Below the pieces are notes generated by a model, which was given only the letters and a program-made list of their open reading frames with translations, did not search any database and was not told where the DNA came from. A stretch of 64,000 nucleotides of DNA, taken from assembly GCA_030680075.1 (NCBI GenBank), contig JAUXWR010000131.1, positions 1 through 64,000 on the forward strand, read 5' to 3'. The position numbers were made by a program, and so were the translations under genes. This stretch comes from Legionella sp. Lineage in GTDB: Bacteria; Pseudomonadota; Gammaproteobacteria; Legionellales; Legionellaceae. Of this stretch, positions 1 through 9,645 are shown one piece after another (the first letter of the stretch is position 1; every line of letters begins with the position of its first letter).

Positions 1-146
1 CATATAACCTGAATTACTTTCAAGTTATGGGAAGTGAGCAATAGACATACTTAATAAATAATGAGCTTGTGTTACCCAATCAATCTTTACCAGCCTGTGG
101 CAGGTGCTGTGATTAATTTCACCGCAATACCACAGGATACCAGTTT
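1..146 (+). other. rRNA spacer upstream of 5S
   Basis: This is non-coding sequence directly upstream of the 5S gene. By position it is the spacer that normally separates 23S from 5S. I do not recognise the 23S 3' end in it, so the 23S gene probably ends just outside the window. No protein gene is credible here. Confidence 0.5.
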
Positions 147-264
147 TCCTGGCGACCATAGCGGTCTGGAACCACCTGACTCCATCTCGAACTCAGAAGT
201 GAAACAGACATGCGCCAATGATAGTGTGGGGTTTCCCCATGTGAAAGTAGGTCATCGCCAGGGC
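147..264 (+). rRNA. rrf: 5S ribosomal RNA
   Basis: The sequence follows the gammaproteobacterial 5S consensus. It has the 5' CCTGGCGACC arm, the CTCAGAAGTGAAAC internal block, the GATAGTGTGGGG / CCCCATGTGAAAGTAGG helix region, and a 3' GCCAGG arm that pairs with the 5' end. Length is about 118 nt and the ends are accurate to a few bases. Four tRNA genes and a tuf gene follow with no obvious strong terminator between them. Confidence 0.93.
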
Positions 265-342
265 TTTATTACCAAATTGCATGAGTTTAGTGCAACAGCA
301 GACAACAAGAAGTCTGCGACATGAGAAGTGTAAAACAAAAAT

Positions 343-418
<76 letters not shown>

Positions 419-486
419 TAAAAAATAAGTCCTCGTATTATCGAACTTGACATTAGTCTTGTCCTGAAAGAAAATAGCGTTCTTTT

Positions 487-571
<85 letters not shown>

Positions 572-596
572 GTTATAAAGAAGATGTAATAAATTA

Positions 597-670
597 GCGG
601 GTGTAGTTCAATGGTAGAACTTCAGCCTTCCAAGCTGATAGCGTGGGTTCGATTCCCACCACCCGCTCCA
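597..670 (+). tRNA. tRNA-Gly(TCC)
   Basis: A 74-nt cloverleaf. The acceptor stem GCGGGTG pairs with CACCCGC, the anticodon loop is CTTCCAA (anticodon TCC), the T loop is GGTTCGATTCC, and CCA is encoded. Third tRNA of the cluster. Confidence 0.97.
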
Positions 671-714
671 TAATTACAGATTTTGTATTAGTTGAATTCA
701 GTCTGTAGCTTAAG

Positions 715-790
<76 letters not shown>

Positions 791-826
791 TACTATTATC
801 AACTTTCTATAAGGGGAGATTTTCCA

Positions 827-2017
827 ATGGCAAAGGAAAAGTTTGAACGAAAAAAACCACATATTAATGTCGGCACAATTGGTCATGTTGACCACGGTAA
901 AACAACGCTGACTGCTGCTATTACAACAATTATGGCAAAGAAATTCGGTGGTACAGCGAAAGCGTACGACCAAATTGATGCGGCTCCTGAAGAACGTGAG
1001 CGCGGTATTACTATTTCTACTGCACACGTTGAATACGAATCAGCTAACCGTCACTATGCACACGTAGATTGCCCAGGACACGCCGATTATGTAAAAAACA
1101 TGATCACTGGTGCTGCGCAAATGGACGGAGCAATTTTAGTAGTATCAGCTGCTGATGGTCCTATGCCGCAAACACGTGAACACATTTTGTTGTCACGTCA
1201 GGTTGGTGTTCCATATATCGTTGTATTCTTAAATAAAGCCGATATGGTAGATGATGCTGAGCTGCTTGAGCTAGTTGAAATGGAAGTTCGTGACTTATTG
1301 AGTAGTTATGATTTCCCTGGCGATGATATTCCAATCGTTGTTGGTTCAGCCTTGAAAGCTCTTGAAGGTGATACAAGTGATATCGGTGTCGCTGCTATTG
1401 AAAAGCTAGTTGAAACGATGGACTCATATTTTCCAGAGCCAGTTAGAAACATTGATAAAGCGTTCTTGTTACCAATTGAAGACGTTTTCTCAATTTCAGG
1501 ACGTGGAACAGTAGTAACTGGCCGTGTTGAATGTGGAATTGTGAAAGTGGGTGAGGAAGTTGAGATTGTCGGAATTCACGACACTCTTAAAACAACTTGC
1601 ACAGGCGTTGAAATGTTCCGCAAACTTCTTGACGAAGGACGTGCTGGCGATAACGTAGGTGTGTTGTTACGAGGAACGAAGCGTGATGAAGTAGAGCGCG
1701 GACAAGTTCTTGCCAAACCAGGTAGCATTAAGCCACATACCAAATTTGAGGCAGAAGTGTATGTTCTGTCAAAAGATGAGGGTGGTCGACATACTCCATT
1801 TTTCAACGGATACCGTCCACAGTTCTATTTCAGAACAACAGACGTGACTGGTTCATGCGATCTTCCTGAAGGTATAGAAATGGTTATGCCTGGAGATAAC
1901 GTGAATTTAATAGTAAATCTGCATTCACCAATTGCAATGGACGAAGGTTTAAGATTTGCAATCCGTGAAGGTGGTCGAACAGTAGGTGCAGGGGTTGTTG
2001 CTAAGATCCTCGCCTAA
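827..2017 (+). CDS. tuf: Elongation factor Tu, copy 1 (tRNA-linked, tufB position)
   Basis: 396 aa. EF-Tu is the GTPase that carries aminoacyl-tRNA to the ribosomal A site. Visible are the P-loop GHVDHGKT (residues 18-25), RGITI switch I, DCPGHADY and NKAD, then domains 2 and 3 ending in [15 protein letters not shown] 827 is chosen because it has an AAGGGGAG ribosome-binding site and starts with the conserved [12 protein letters not shown]; an upstream in-frame start lies inside tRNA-Thr. This copy differs from the second one (17050-18240) at about 19 residues, including the [11 protein letters not shown] segment where copy 2 keeps the usual PEPERxIDKPF form. It sits between tRNA-Thr and tRNA-Trp, the usual tufB place. 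Confidence 0.98.
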   Translation: MAKEKFERKKPHINVGTIGHVDHGKTTLTAAITTIMAKKFGGTAKAYDQIDAAPEERERGITISTAHVEYESANRHYAHVDCPGHADYVKNMITGAAQMDGAILVVSAADGPMPQTREHILLSRQVGVPYIVVFLNKADMVDDAELLELVEMEVRDLLSSYDFPGDDIPIVVGSALKALEGDTSDIGVAAIEKLVETMDSYFPEPVRNIDKAFLLPIEDVFSISGRGTVVTGRVECGIVKVGEEVEIVGIHDTLKTTCTGVEMFRKLLDEGRAGDNVGVLLRGTKRDEVERGQVLAKPGSIKPHTKFEAEVYVLSKDEGGRHTPFFNGYRPQFYFRTTDVTGSCDLPEGIEMVMPGDNVNLIVNLHSPIAMDEGLRFAIREGGRTVGAGVVAKILA

Positions 2018-2024
2018 AAGGTAC

Positions 2025-2050
2025 GGATGTGAGGTTTAGGCCTCACATCC
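2025..2050 (+). terminator. Hairpin after tuf copy 1 (no U-tract)
   Basis: A perfect 10-bp stem, GGATGTGAGG at 2025-2034 with CCTCACATCC at 2041-2050, and a 6-nt loop. It lies 8 nt after the tuf stop and 15 nt before tRNA-Trp. No T-run follows, so it may be a processing or mRNA-stability hairpin, or a partial attenuator, rather than a full terminator. Confidence 0.55.
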
Positions 2051-2065
2051 ATATGTGTTAAGATT

Positions 2066-2141
2066 AGGCCAGTAGCTCAATTGGCAGAGTGGCGGTCTCC
2101 AAAACCGCAGGTTGGGGGTTCGATTCCCTCCTGGCCTGCCA
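2066..2141 (+). tRNA. tRNA-Trp(CCA)
   Basis: A 76-nt cloverleaf. The acceptor stem AGGCCAG pairs with CTGGCCT, the anticodon loop is CTCCAAA (anticodon CCA), and CCA is encoded at the 3' end. It sits between tuf and secE, the conserved gammaproteobacterial arrangement. Confidence 0.97.
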
Positions 2142-2155
2142 AATACCAGAGAATT

Positions 2156-2527
2156 ATGAAAAGTTCAGTGAGTTCAAAAATTAATCTTAAAGAAATAGCA
2201 TTATGGCTCGGAATAGTACTGGTTACTATTGCAGCCTTTTTTTGTACTTATTATTTCAGTTTTTCATCACCGATTAAGGTAATTATCTGGATTGGCTGGT
2301 TTCTATTTACTGGATTACTTGGCTATTTCACCACTAAAGGGCAGCAAGTATTTGCTTTTGGTATCGAAGCCAAAGCTGAGCTGTTAAAAGTAGTGTGGCC
2401 AACTCGCCAGGAAACTATTCAAACAACATCCATTGTTATGATCATGGTTGCAGTAACAGGTTTCATTCTCTGGGGTATTGATTCTGGAATGATGTGGGTC
2501 ATCGCTAAAATAACACATTTGGGCTGA
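2156..2527 (+). CDS. secE: Preprotein translocase subunit SecE
   Basis: 123 aa, small subunit of the SecYEG inner-membrane channel. Three hydrophobic segments are visible at about residues 16-35, 40-57 and 92-115. Before the last is the conserved amphipathic block with [13 protein letters not shown], the SecE signature. This is the three-TM form typical of enterobacterial-type SecE. ATG 2156 has an AGAG Shine-Dalgarno 14 nt after tRNA-Trp; the longer in-frame reading would start inside the tRNA. nusG follows after 5 nt, so the two form a pair. Confidence 0.95.
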   Translation: MKSSVSSKINLKEIALWLGIVLVTIAAFFCTYYFSFSSPIKVIIWIGWFLFTGLLGYFTTKGQQVFAFGIEAKAELLKVVWPTRQETIQTTSIVMIMVAVTGFILWGIDSGMMWVIAKITHLG

Positions 2528-2532
2528 TAAAC

Positions 2533-3078
2533 GTGGAAGAGCAGAAATCAAAACAATGGTATGTAGTACATGCCTACTCGGGTTATGAAAATTTCGTTAT
2601 GCGCGAAATTACAACCCGTGCAGAACATCATGGAATGCAAGATAAAATTGGTGAGGTAGTAGTACCCTCCGAAGAAGTAGTTGAAATGCGTGCAGGCCAA
2701 AAGAGAAAGAGCACGCGTAAATTTTTCCCAGGCTATGTTCTGGTTAACATGATCATGGACGATAAAACCTGGCACATGATACGTAAAATTCCTCGCGTGC
2801 TCGGTTTTATTGGTGGAACGAGCCAAACACCTACTCCAATTTCTGATAAAGAAGCACAGGCAATTTTGCAACGTGTTGAAGATGGAGTTACTAAGCCGAG
2901 GCCAAAAATCCTGTTTGAACCAGGTGAAGTTGTACGTGTTAAAGAAGGGCCATTTGTTGATTTCAACGGCGTAGTAGAAGAAGTCAATTACGAGAAAAAT
3001 CGACTTCGCGTTGCTGTTCTTATATTTGGTCGTTCAACACCTGTTGAATTAGAATTCAGTCAGGTTGAAAAATCATAG
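2533..3078 (+). CDS. nusG: Transcription termination/antitermination factor NusG
   Basis: 181 aa. NusG binds RNA polymerase and couples it to Rho or to the ribosome. The N-terminal NGN domain has [11 protein letters not shown] near residue 10 and FPGYVLV near 65; the C-terminal KOW domain has [18 protein letters not shown] near 132. The start is GTG, 5 nt after the secE stop, and the length matches the family. secE-nusG pairing upstream of rplKAJL is the standard order. Confidence 0.97.
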   Translation: MEEQKSKQWYVVHAYSGYENFVMREITTRAEHHGMQDKIGEVVVPSEEVVEMRAGQKRKSTRKFFPGYVLVNMIMDDKTWHMIRKIPRVLGFIGGTSQTPTPISDKEAQAILQRVEDGVTKPRPKILFEPGEVVRVKEGPFVDFNGVVEEVNYEKNRLRVAVLIFGRSTPVELEFSQVEKS

Positions 3079-3142
3079 TTTTATTAACGGGAAGCTTAAG
3101 ATAGTTTATTTATCCAAGGCGTTATACCCATAAGGAGTCGAT

Positions 3143-3577
3143 ATGGCTAAAAAAGTAGAAGCATACATAAAATTGCAAATACCAGCAGGAAAAGCAAACC
3201 CAAGCCCACCAGTTGGTCCTGCACTAGGTCAGCGTGGTGTCAATATTATGGAATTCTGTAAAGCTTTCAATGCAGCTACGCAGAATATCGAACAAGGCTT
3301 GGCAACACCTGTAGTAATTACCGTTTATAGTGATCGTAGCTTTACATTTATTACTAAAACACCTCCTGCATCTGTTTTACTTAAAAAAGCTGCTGGTATA
3401 CAAAGTGGTAGCGGTAATCCAAATACTAAAAAAGTTGCAAAACTGAATCGTTCAGATCTTGAAACCATTGCTAAAACAAAAGAACCTGACTTGACAGCAG
3501 GTAGCTTGGCGGCCGCAGTGCGTAGCATAGCAGGAACTGCACGTAGCATGGGTATTGAGGTTGAAGGTTTGGAATAA
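3143..3577 (+). CDS. rplK: 50S ribosomal protein L11
   Basis: 144 aa, full length. L11 binds the 23S GTPase-associated centre and contributes to factor binding and RelA activation. The N-terminal half carries the proline-rich [28 protein letters not shown] block; the C-terminal RNA-binding domain ends [17 protein letters not shown] precedes ATG 3143. It is first of rplKAJL, with rplA 9 nt downstream. In E. coli L1 represses translation of this pair; I did not dissect an L1 site here. Confidence 0.97.
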   Translation: MAKKVEAYIKLQIPAGKANPSPPVGPALGQRGVNIMEFCKAFNAATQNIEQGLATPVVITVYSDRSFTFITKTPPASVLLKKAAGIQSGSGNPNTKKVAKLNRSDLETIAKTKEPDLTAGSLAAAVRSIAGTARSMGIEVEGLE

Positions 3578-3586
3578 GGGGTTACC

Positions 3587-4282
3587 ATGACTAATTTAAG
3601 TAAGAAACAAAAGAAAATACGTGAGAAAGTCAAACCGGCTCATCTCTATAACGTAGTAGAAGCAATTGGAATACTAAAAGAATTTTCCAGTAAAAATTTT
3701 AAAGAAGCTGTAGACGTGAGCATTAACCTGGGTGTTGACCCTCGTAAGTCTGATCAGGTTGTACGTTCATCTACCAACTTACCCAAAGGAACAGGTAAAG
3801 TGGTGCGAGTAGCCGTATTTGCTCAAGGCGATAATGCTGAAAAAGCAAAGAAAGCTGGTGCGGATATTGTGGGTTTCGAAGACCTGGCTGAGCAAATCAA
3901 AGCGGGTGAAATGAATTTCGATGTTGTTATCGCTACACCCGACGCAATGCGTATTGTAGGTCAATTAGGGCAAATATTGGGCCCACGTGGTTTAATGCCC
4001 AATCCTAAAGTAGGCACTGTAACAATGAATGTTGAAGCTGCAGTAACAGACGCAAAAGCTGGTCAAGTACGTTATCGAACTGATAAAAATGGTATTATTC
4101 ACTGTACAGTCGGTAAAGTAGATTTTCTGGAAGCCGACATTGTTGAAAATCTTTCAGCATTAATTGTTGATCTGCGTAAAGCAAAACCAACAGCTTCCAA
4201 GGGTGTCTATTTTAAGAAGATTACTCTTTCCTCTACTATGGGACCAGGATTGCCTATTGATATAGCGTCAATACCTGTGTAA
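3587..4282 (+). CDS. rplA: 50S ribosomal protein L1
   Basis: 231 aa, usual length. L1 forms the mobile stalk at the E site and also represses its own operon in E. coli. Family blocks seen: [27 protein letters not shown], the glycine-rich [16 protein letters not shown] turn, and the C-terminal [12 protein letters not shown] motif. The gene sits 9 nt after rplK with GGGG before ATG. A 179-nt leader separates it from rplJ. Confidence 0.97.
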   Translation: MTNLSKKQKKIREKVKPAHLYNVVEAIGILKEFSSKNFKEAVDVSINLGVDPRKSDQVVRSSTNLPKGTGKVVRVAVFAQGDNAEKAKKAGADIVGFEDLAEQIKAGEMNFDVVIATPDAMRIVGQLGQILGPRGLMPNPKVGTVTMNVEAAVTDAKAGQVRYRTDKNGIIHCTVGKVDFLEADIVENLSALIVDLRKAKPTASKGVYFKKITLSSTMGPGLPIDIASIPV

Positions 4283-4284
4283 CA

Positions 4285-4440
4285 TATACGACCCTTAAAT
4301 CCGATTTCACGGCATAGACTTGGTTCGATGCCGTCGAAGACCGCAGGTGTTTAAAAACTTAATTTCCTGCGCAGACGGTGAACCGACTCCGATTTATAAT
4401 CTGAGACGGCCACCATAACTGTCAAATCAATTTGATTTGA
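4285..4440 (+). promoter_or_regulatory. L10 leader (rplJL autoregulatory mRNA leader)
   Basis: The rplA-rplJ gap is GC-richer than its surroundings and built of short complementary blocks (GGCATAGACTTGG, GATGCCGTC, CCTGCGCAGACGG, CTGAGACGGCC), as expected of the folded L10 leader that binds L10(L12)4 and represses rplJL translation. The assignment rests on position and the leader-like pattern; I did not fold it. It ends about 20 nt before the strong AAGGAGG site of rplJ. Confidence 0.65.
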
Positions 4441-4461
4441 ACAACTAAGGAGGTCATTAAC

Positions 4462-4995
4462 GTGACGATAACTTTAGCTGCAAAAAAAGCCGTTGTTGAA
4501 GAAGTGACAGCAGTCGCTTCAAAAGCAATATCGGCAGTAGTTGCTGATTATCGTGGTTTGACTGTAAATCAAATGACTCAATTGCGTAGTCAGGCAAGAA
4601 AGTCCGGTGTTTATCTACGGGTTGTGCGAAATACATTAACTCGCAGAGCCTTTCAAGACACTGAGTTTTCCTGTTTAAGTGAGCAATTGGTAGGTCCATT
4701 GTTTGTGGCATTATCTCTTAATGCACCAAGCGATGCAGCACGTTTGCTGAAAGACTTTGTAAAATCATTTGAAAAGCTTGAAATCAAAGCATTAGCTGTG
4801 GGTGGTAAAGTATATGGTGCCGATCAACTCGATATGGTTGCCAGCTTGCCAACACGTGATGAAGCATTAGCCAAGCTAATGTATGTGATGAAAGCACCAG
4901 TTGAAAAATTTGTTCGAACTCTTGCAGAACCTCATGCCAAATTGGTTAGAACGATTGCTGCAATTAAAGATCAAAAAGAACAACAAACCGCTTAA
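4462..4995 (+). CDS. rplJ: 50S ribosomal protein L10
   Basis: 177 aa. L10 is the base of the L7/L12 stalk. The N-terminal 23S-binding domain shows VVADYRGLTVNQMTQLRSQARKSGV and VVRNTLTRRA; a C-terminal helix follows that binds L7/L12 dimers. Start is GTG 4462 with AAGGAGG 9 nt upstream. It is preceded by the L10 leader and followed by rplL after 32 nt. The length is slightly above the E. coli protein (165 aa). Confidence 0.97.
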   Translation: MTITLAAKKAVVEEVTAVASKAISAVVADYRGLTVNQMTQLRSQARKSGVYLRVVRNTLTRRAFQDTEFSCLSEQLVGPLFVALSLNAPSDAARLLKDFVKSFEKLEIKALAVGGKVYGADQLDMVASLPTRDEALAKLMYVMKAPVEKFVRTLAEPHAKLVRTIAAIKDQKEQQTA

Positions 4996-5027
4996 TCAAA
5001 TTTTAAATTATAACTTAGGAGCTAGTA

Positions 5028-5402
5028 ATGGCTGTATCAAATAATGAGATTCTTGAGTCAATCTCTAACATGACTGTAATGCAAGTTGTCGAGCTTATTG
5101 AAGCTATGGAAGAAAAATTTAACGTATCTGCTGCTGCTGCCGCGGTTTCAGTAGCTGCTCCAGCTGCCGCTGCTGCTGCCGTTGAAGAAAAAACAGAGTT
5201 TGATGTTGTAATGAAAAGCTTTGGCGCAAACAAAGTTGGCGTAATTAAAGTGATTCGTACATTAACTGGTTTAGGCTTGAAAGAAGCGAAAGACTTGGTT
5301 GAAGGCTCACCCTCTGTTGTTAAAGAAGGCGTTTCTAAAGACGAAGCTGCAGCTATCAAGAAAGAACTCGAAGAAGCAGGCGCGGAAGTAGAAGTTAAGT
5401 AA
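5028..5402 (+). CDS. rplL: 50S ribosomal protein L7/L12
   Basis: 124 aa, the multicopy stalk protein that recruits translational GTPases. The N-terminal dimerisation helix has [18 protein letters not shown] low-complexity Ala-rich hinge (about residues 36-54) is followed by the C-terminal domain with [28 protein letters not shown] precedes ATG. The hinge DNA is a run of GCT/GCC codons, which generates a spurious antisense reading frame. Confidence 0.98.
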   Translation: MAVSNNEILESISNMTVMQVVELIEAMEEKFNVSAAAAAVSVAAPAAAAAAVEEKTEFDVVMKSFGANKVGVIKVIRTLTGLGLKEAKDLVEGSPSVVKEGVSKDEAAAIKKELEEAGAEVEVK

Positions 5403-5422
5403 TACTGCTTATACCCTTTAAG

Positions 5423-5448
5423 ACCCGGCCATGGACACATGGCTGGGT
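5423..5448 (+). terminator. rplL-rpoB intergenic attenuator-like hairpin
   Basis: An 11-bp stem (5423-5433 with 5438-5448, one G-T pair) and a 4-nt loop lie between the rplL stop and the rpoB start. There is no U-run. By position it corresponds to the E. coli rplL-rpoB attenuator/processing region, which lowers rpoBC transcription relative to the stalk proteins. The functional parallel is inferred. Confidence 0.6.
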
Positions 5449-5489
5449 TTATGTGTTTGATGTCAACAACTATTTACAGAGGAACTACC

Positions 5490-8400
5490 ATGGCCATTGC
5501 AAAAGCTAACCCTCAACAATATTCCCATGCTGAGAAAAAACGATTTCGCAAAAGCTTTGGTAGGCAGGCCGACAAAATGGCCATCCCCAATTTGCTTGAT
5601 ATTCAGTTAAAGTCTTATGCTGATTTTCTTAAAGCAGATTCAAAAGCAAATATTAATCAAAATACCGGACTACATGCCGCTTTTTCATCTGTATTTCCCA
5701 TTCAAAGCTTCTCTGGAAATGCACGGCTGGAATACGTCAGTTATAAACTAGGCGAGCCTGGTTTTGATGTGCGTGAGTGCAAATTGCGCGGACTTACATA
5801 CTCCGCACCACTCAGAGTTAAAATTAGACTGGTCGTTCTTGATAAAGATGCGCCTGGTGAGCCTAAGCCCATTAAAGACATACGTGAGCAAGACGTATTC
5901 ATGGGCGAAATACCGCTTATGACGGATGTGGGAACATTTGTTGTTAATGGAACTGAGCGTGTAGTTGTATCTCAGTTACACCGCTCTCCTGGTGTTATAT
6001 TTGAACATGATCGAGGCAAGACCCACTCATCTGGAAAATTATTATATTCAGCACGGATAATTCCTTACCGTGGTTCATGGTTGGATTTTGAATTTGACCC
6101 TAAGGATTGCGTTTTTGTCAGAATTGACAGACGCCGTAAATTACCAGTCAGTATTCTTTTACGTTCACTCGGCTATGAAACTGAAGGTATTTTGTCAGAG
6201 TTTTTCGAATCAACAGTTTGCCAGCTAAGAAATGGTGAGTTTCATATAAATCTTATTCCAGCACGTCTCCGTGGTGAAATTGCTTCCTTTGATATTGTCG
6301 TGCCTGAAACGGGCGAGCTTATCGTTGAACAGGGTAGACGTATTACAGCACGACACATCAAGCTGATGGAAAAGAGCAACATGCAGGATTTGGTTGTTCC
6401 GCGTGACTACCTCATTGGAAAAACATTGGCTAAACATGTTGTCAATGAATCTACAGGTGAAGTGCTAGCTCAGGCAAACGATGAAGTTTCAGCTGATTTA
6501 CTGGATCAGCTTTCTGAGCAAGGGATTTTGTCTTTTGAATTAATCTATACCAATGATTTAGACCACGGTTCATATATTTCAGATACGCTAAAAATTGATC
6601 CAACGGCCAGCCAACTTGAAGCACTGGTAGAAATCTACCGAATGATGCGTCCTGGTGAGCCACCAACAAAAGAGGCTGCCGAAGCGTTGTTTAAAAACTT
6701 GTTTTTTGCAGAAGAACGCTATGATTTGTCGGCAGTAGGTAGAATGAAGTTCAACCGTCGTGTTGGACGCAAGGACGATACAGGCCCAGGTACGCTCACA
6801 AAAGAAGATATTCTGGCAGTTATAAAAACGTTGATTGATATCCGTAATGGTATTGGTATCGTTGATGATATTGACCATCTTGGTAATCGACGTGTTCGCA
6901 GTGTCGGTGAAATGGCTGAAAATCAGTTCCGAGTAGGATTGGTCAGAGTAGAGCGCGCCGTTAAAGAGCGATTAAGTCTGGTTGAGTCTGAAAACCTGAT
7001 GCCACAGGATCTCATCAATGCCAAACCAGTTTCGGCCGCGATCAAAGAATTTTTCGGTTCGAGCCAGTTGTCTCAGTTTATGGATCAGGTTAATCCTCTT
7101 TCAGGTGTTACTCACAAACGAAGAGTATCTGCATTAGGCCCAGGTGGATTGACAAGAGAACGCGCAGGTTTTGAAGTTCGTGACGTTCATACTACGCATT
7201 ATGGCCGTGTATGTCCTATTGAAACACCAGAAGGTCCGAATATCGGATTAATAAATTCTCTTTCTGTTTATGCTCGTACAAATGAATACGGCTTTATCGA
7301 AACACCATGCCGTAAAATTGTAGATGGTCGTGTTACAGATGAAATTGAATACTTATCTGCAATTGAAGAAGTAGATCAGTATATCGCGCAGTCAAACGTA
7401 GCATTGGATGAAGCAGGTAATATTACTGCTGACCTCGTTCCTTGCCGTCATCAAAATGAATTTTCATTAACTACTCCCGATAAAATTAACTATATGGATG
7501 TTTCGCCAAAGCAGATCGTATCCGTGGCGGCATCACTTATACCATTTCTTGAGCATGACGATGCTAACCGGGCTCTAATGGGTTCCAACATGCAACGTCA
7601 GGCCGTACCTACTTTGCGATCTGAAAAACCGCTGGTTGGAACAGGTATGGAGCGTACAGTAGCATCTGACTCTGGTGTTTCAGTCGTAGCGAAACGTAGT
7701 GGTATTATTGATCTGGTAGATGCGTCTCGAATAGTTGTCCGAGTGAATGATGATGAAACCAATGCCGGGGAAACAGGGGTAGATATTTATAATCTTACCA
7801 AGTATTTCCGCTCTAACCAGGATACCTGTATTAACCAACGTCCGATTGTCTCTACAGGCGATCGAATTCAACGTGGTGATGTTCTTGCAGACGGGCCTTG
7901 TACTGATATGGGTGAGCTGGCTTTAGGTCAGAATTTGCTTGTAGCCTTTATGCCATGGAATGGATATAACTTTGAGGATTCTATCTTAATATCTGAGCGC
8001 ATTGTTCAGGAAGACAGATTTACAACTATTCATATAGAAGAACTCACTTGTATCGCTCGTGATACCAAGCTTGGCACTGAAGAGATCACCGGGGATATTC
8101 CTAATGTCGGTGAATCAGCCTTGGCAAGTCTTGATCAGTCAGGCGTTGTGTACATTGGTGCTGAGGTAAGTGCCGGTGATATTCTCGTTGGGAAAGTAAC
8201 TCCTAAAGGGGAAACACAATTGACACCGGAAGAGAAATTACTTCGTGCAATTTTCGGTGAAAAAGCGTCCGATGTAAAAGATTCTTCATTACGCGTACCA
8301 TCAGGAATGAATGGAACGGTTATAGATGTTCAAGTATTTACACGCGATGGTCTGGAGAAAGATGATCGAGCAAAAAGTATCGAAGAAGAGCACTTGGCTC

Positions 8401-9599
8401 GTGTGCGTAAAGACTTAATTGATGAGCGTCGAATCAGAGAAGAAGATATTTACCACCGTGTATCAAACTTATTATTAAATAAGATTGCAACTGGTGGACC
8501 TGACAATATTAAACCAGGTACAAAAATCAGCGATTCTTACCTGGATTCAATAGCCAGAGAAAAATGGTTCGATGTTCGTGTTGATGATGACGTTTCCAGT
8601 CAACAATTAGAGCAATTATCCAAGCAGTTGGAACTGCTCGGTAAAGAAATGGAAAAACGATTCAATGATAATCGTAAAAAAATCATACAGGGTGATGATT
8701 TGGCACCTGGCGTTTTAAAAATCGTTAAAGTGTATCTCGCTGTAAAACGTCGCATACAACCTGGTGATAAAATGGCAGGCCGTCATGGAAACAAAGGGGT
8801 AATCTCTATTGTAGTTCCAGTCGAGGACATGCCCTATATGGAAGATGGTACTGCAGTCGACATCGTTCTAAACCCACTGGGTGTACCGTCACGTATGAAC
8901 ATTGGACAGGTACTTGAAACGCATTTAGGTCTCGCTGCAAAAGGTTTGGGACACAGAATTGCAGAGCTTCTTGATAGCAGCAAACCCTTACAGGAAGTTC
9001 GAACATTTCTGGATAAAATTTACAATCATGACGATCAGGCGCGTGTGCAACTTGATTTACTTGATGATAATGAACTAAAACTGCTGGCCAATAATTTAAG
9101 AGCGGGCGTGCCAATGGCAACACCAGTTTTTGATGGTGCCAGTGAAGCTGAAATTAAAGCAATGCTGGAACTCGCCGGTTTAAGAGCAGATGGCAAAACC
9201 ACTTTGATTGATGGCAGGACCGGACGGCAATTTGATAATCCCGTTACAGTAGGATACATGTACATGCTTAAGTTAAATCACCTGGTTGATGATAAAATGC
9301 ATGCACGTTCCACGGGTTCTTATAGCTTGGTTACTCAGCAACCGCTAGGTGGTAAAGCACAGTTTGGGGGACAACGTTTTGGTGAAATGGAAGTGTGGGC
9401 GCTTGAAGCATATGGTGCTGCTTATACGCTGCAAGAAATGTTGACCGTAAAATCAGATGATGTCGGAGGACGAACTAAGATTTATAAAAATATAGTTGAC
9501 GGTGATCACCGTATGGATCCCGGTATGCCCGAATCATTTAACGTATTGTTAAAAGAAATTCGTGCATTAGGTATTGATATTGAGCTGGATCACGACTAA
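5490..9599 (+). CDS. rpoB: DNA-directed RNA polymerase subunit beta
   Basis: 1,369 aa, the beta subunit that forms one pincer of RNA polymerase and most of the rifampicin pocket. The rifampicin cluster reads SQLSQFMDQ...THKRR..LGPGGL with Gln, Asp, His, Arg and Ser at the classic resistance positions, so it looks wild type. [13 protein letters not shown] and the C-terminal [27 protein letters not shown] blocks are present. ATG 5490 is chosen (AGAGGAA site, then [18 protein letters not shown]); a 17-codon extension upstream would start inside the intergenic hairpin. Confidence 0.97.
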   Translation: MAIAKANPQQYSHAEKKRFRKSFGRQADKMAIPNLLDIQLKSYADFLKADSKANINQNTGLHAAFSSVFPIQSFSGNARLEYVSYKLGEPGFDVRECKLRGLTYSAPLRVKIRLVVLDKDAPGEPKPIKDIREQDVFMGEIPLMTDVGTFVVNGTERVVVSQLHRSPGVIFEHDRGKTHSSGKLLYSARIIPYRGSWLDFEFDPKDCVFVRIDRRRKLPVSILLRSLGYETEGILSEFFESTVCQLRNGEFHINLIPARLRGEIASFDIVVPETGELIVEQGRRITARHIKLMEKSNMQDLVVPRDYLIGKTLAKHVVNESTGEVLAQANDEVSADLLDQLSEQGILSFELIYTNDLDHGSYISDTLKIDPTASQLEALVEIYRMMRPGEPPTKEAAEALFKNLFFAEERYDLSAVGRMKFNRRVGRKDDTGPGTLTKEDILAVIKTLIDIRNGIGIVDDIDHLGNRRVRSVGEMAENQFRVGLVRVERAVKERLSLVESENLMPQDLINAKPVSAAIKEFFGSSQLSQFMDQVNPLSGVTHKRRVSALGPGGLTRERAGFEVRDVHTTHYGRVCPIETPEGPNIGLINSLSVYARTNEYGFIETPCRKIVDGRVTDEIEYLSAIEEVDQYIAQSNVALDEAGNITADLVPCRHQNEFSLTTPDKINYMDVSPKQIVSVAASLIPFLEHDDANRALMGSNMQRQAVPTLRSEKPLVGTGMERTVASDSGVSVVAKRSGIIDLVDASRIVVRVNDDETNAGETGVDIYNLTKYFRSNQDTCINQRPIVSTGDRIQRGDVLADGPCTDMGELALGQNLLVAFMPWNGYNFEDSILISERIVQEDRFTTIHIEELTCIARDTKLGTEEITGDIPNVGESALASLDQSGVVYIGAEVSAGDILVGKVTPKGETQLTPEEKLLRAIFGEKASDVKDSSLRVPSGMNGTVIDVQVFTRDGLEKDDRAKSIEEEHLARVRKDLIDERRIREEDIYHRVSNLLLNKIATGGPDNIKPGTKISDSYLDSIAREKWFDVRVDDDVSSQQLEQLSKQLELLGKEMEKRFNDNRKKIIQGDDLAPGVLKIVKVYLAVKRRIQPGDKMAGRHGNKGVISIVVPVEDMPYMEDGTAVDIVLNPLGVPSRMNIGQVLETHLGLAAKGLGHRIAELLDSSKPLQEVRTFLDKIYNHDDQARVQLDLLDDNELKLLANNLRAGVPMATPVFDGASEAEIKAMLELAGLRADGKTTLIDGRTGRQFDNPVTVGYMYMLKLNHLVDDKMHARSTGSYSLVTQQPLGGKAQFGGQRFGEMEVWALEAYGAAYTLQEMLTVKSDDVGGRTKIYKNIVDGDHRMDPGMPESFNVLLKEIRALGIDIELDHD

Positions 9600-9645
9600 C
9601 TCATAAACGATGTATTCTGACTAATTAATTTTTGGAGGCATAGAC

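Noticed and set aside
61..324. Open frames on both strands across the 5S rRNA gene
   Set aside because: They read through rRNA; no ribosome site, and translation is unlike any protein.
5015..5440. Antisense frame opposite rplL
   Set aside because: Produced by the GCT/GCC alanine-codon repeat; low-complexity Ala/Ser translation.
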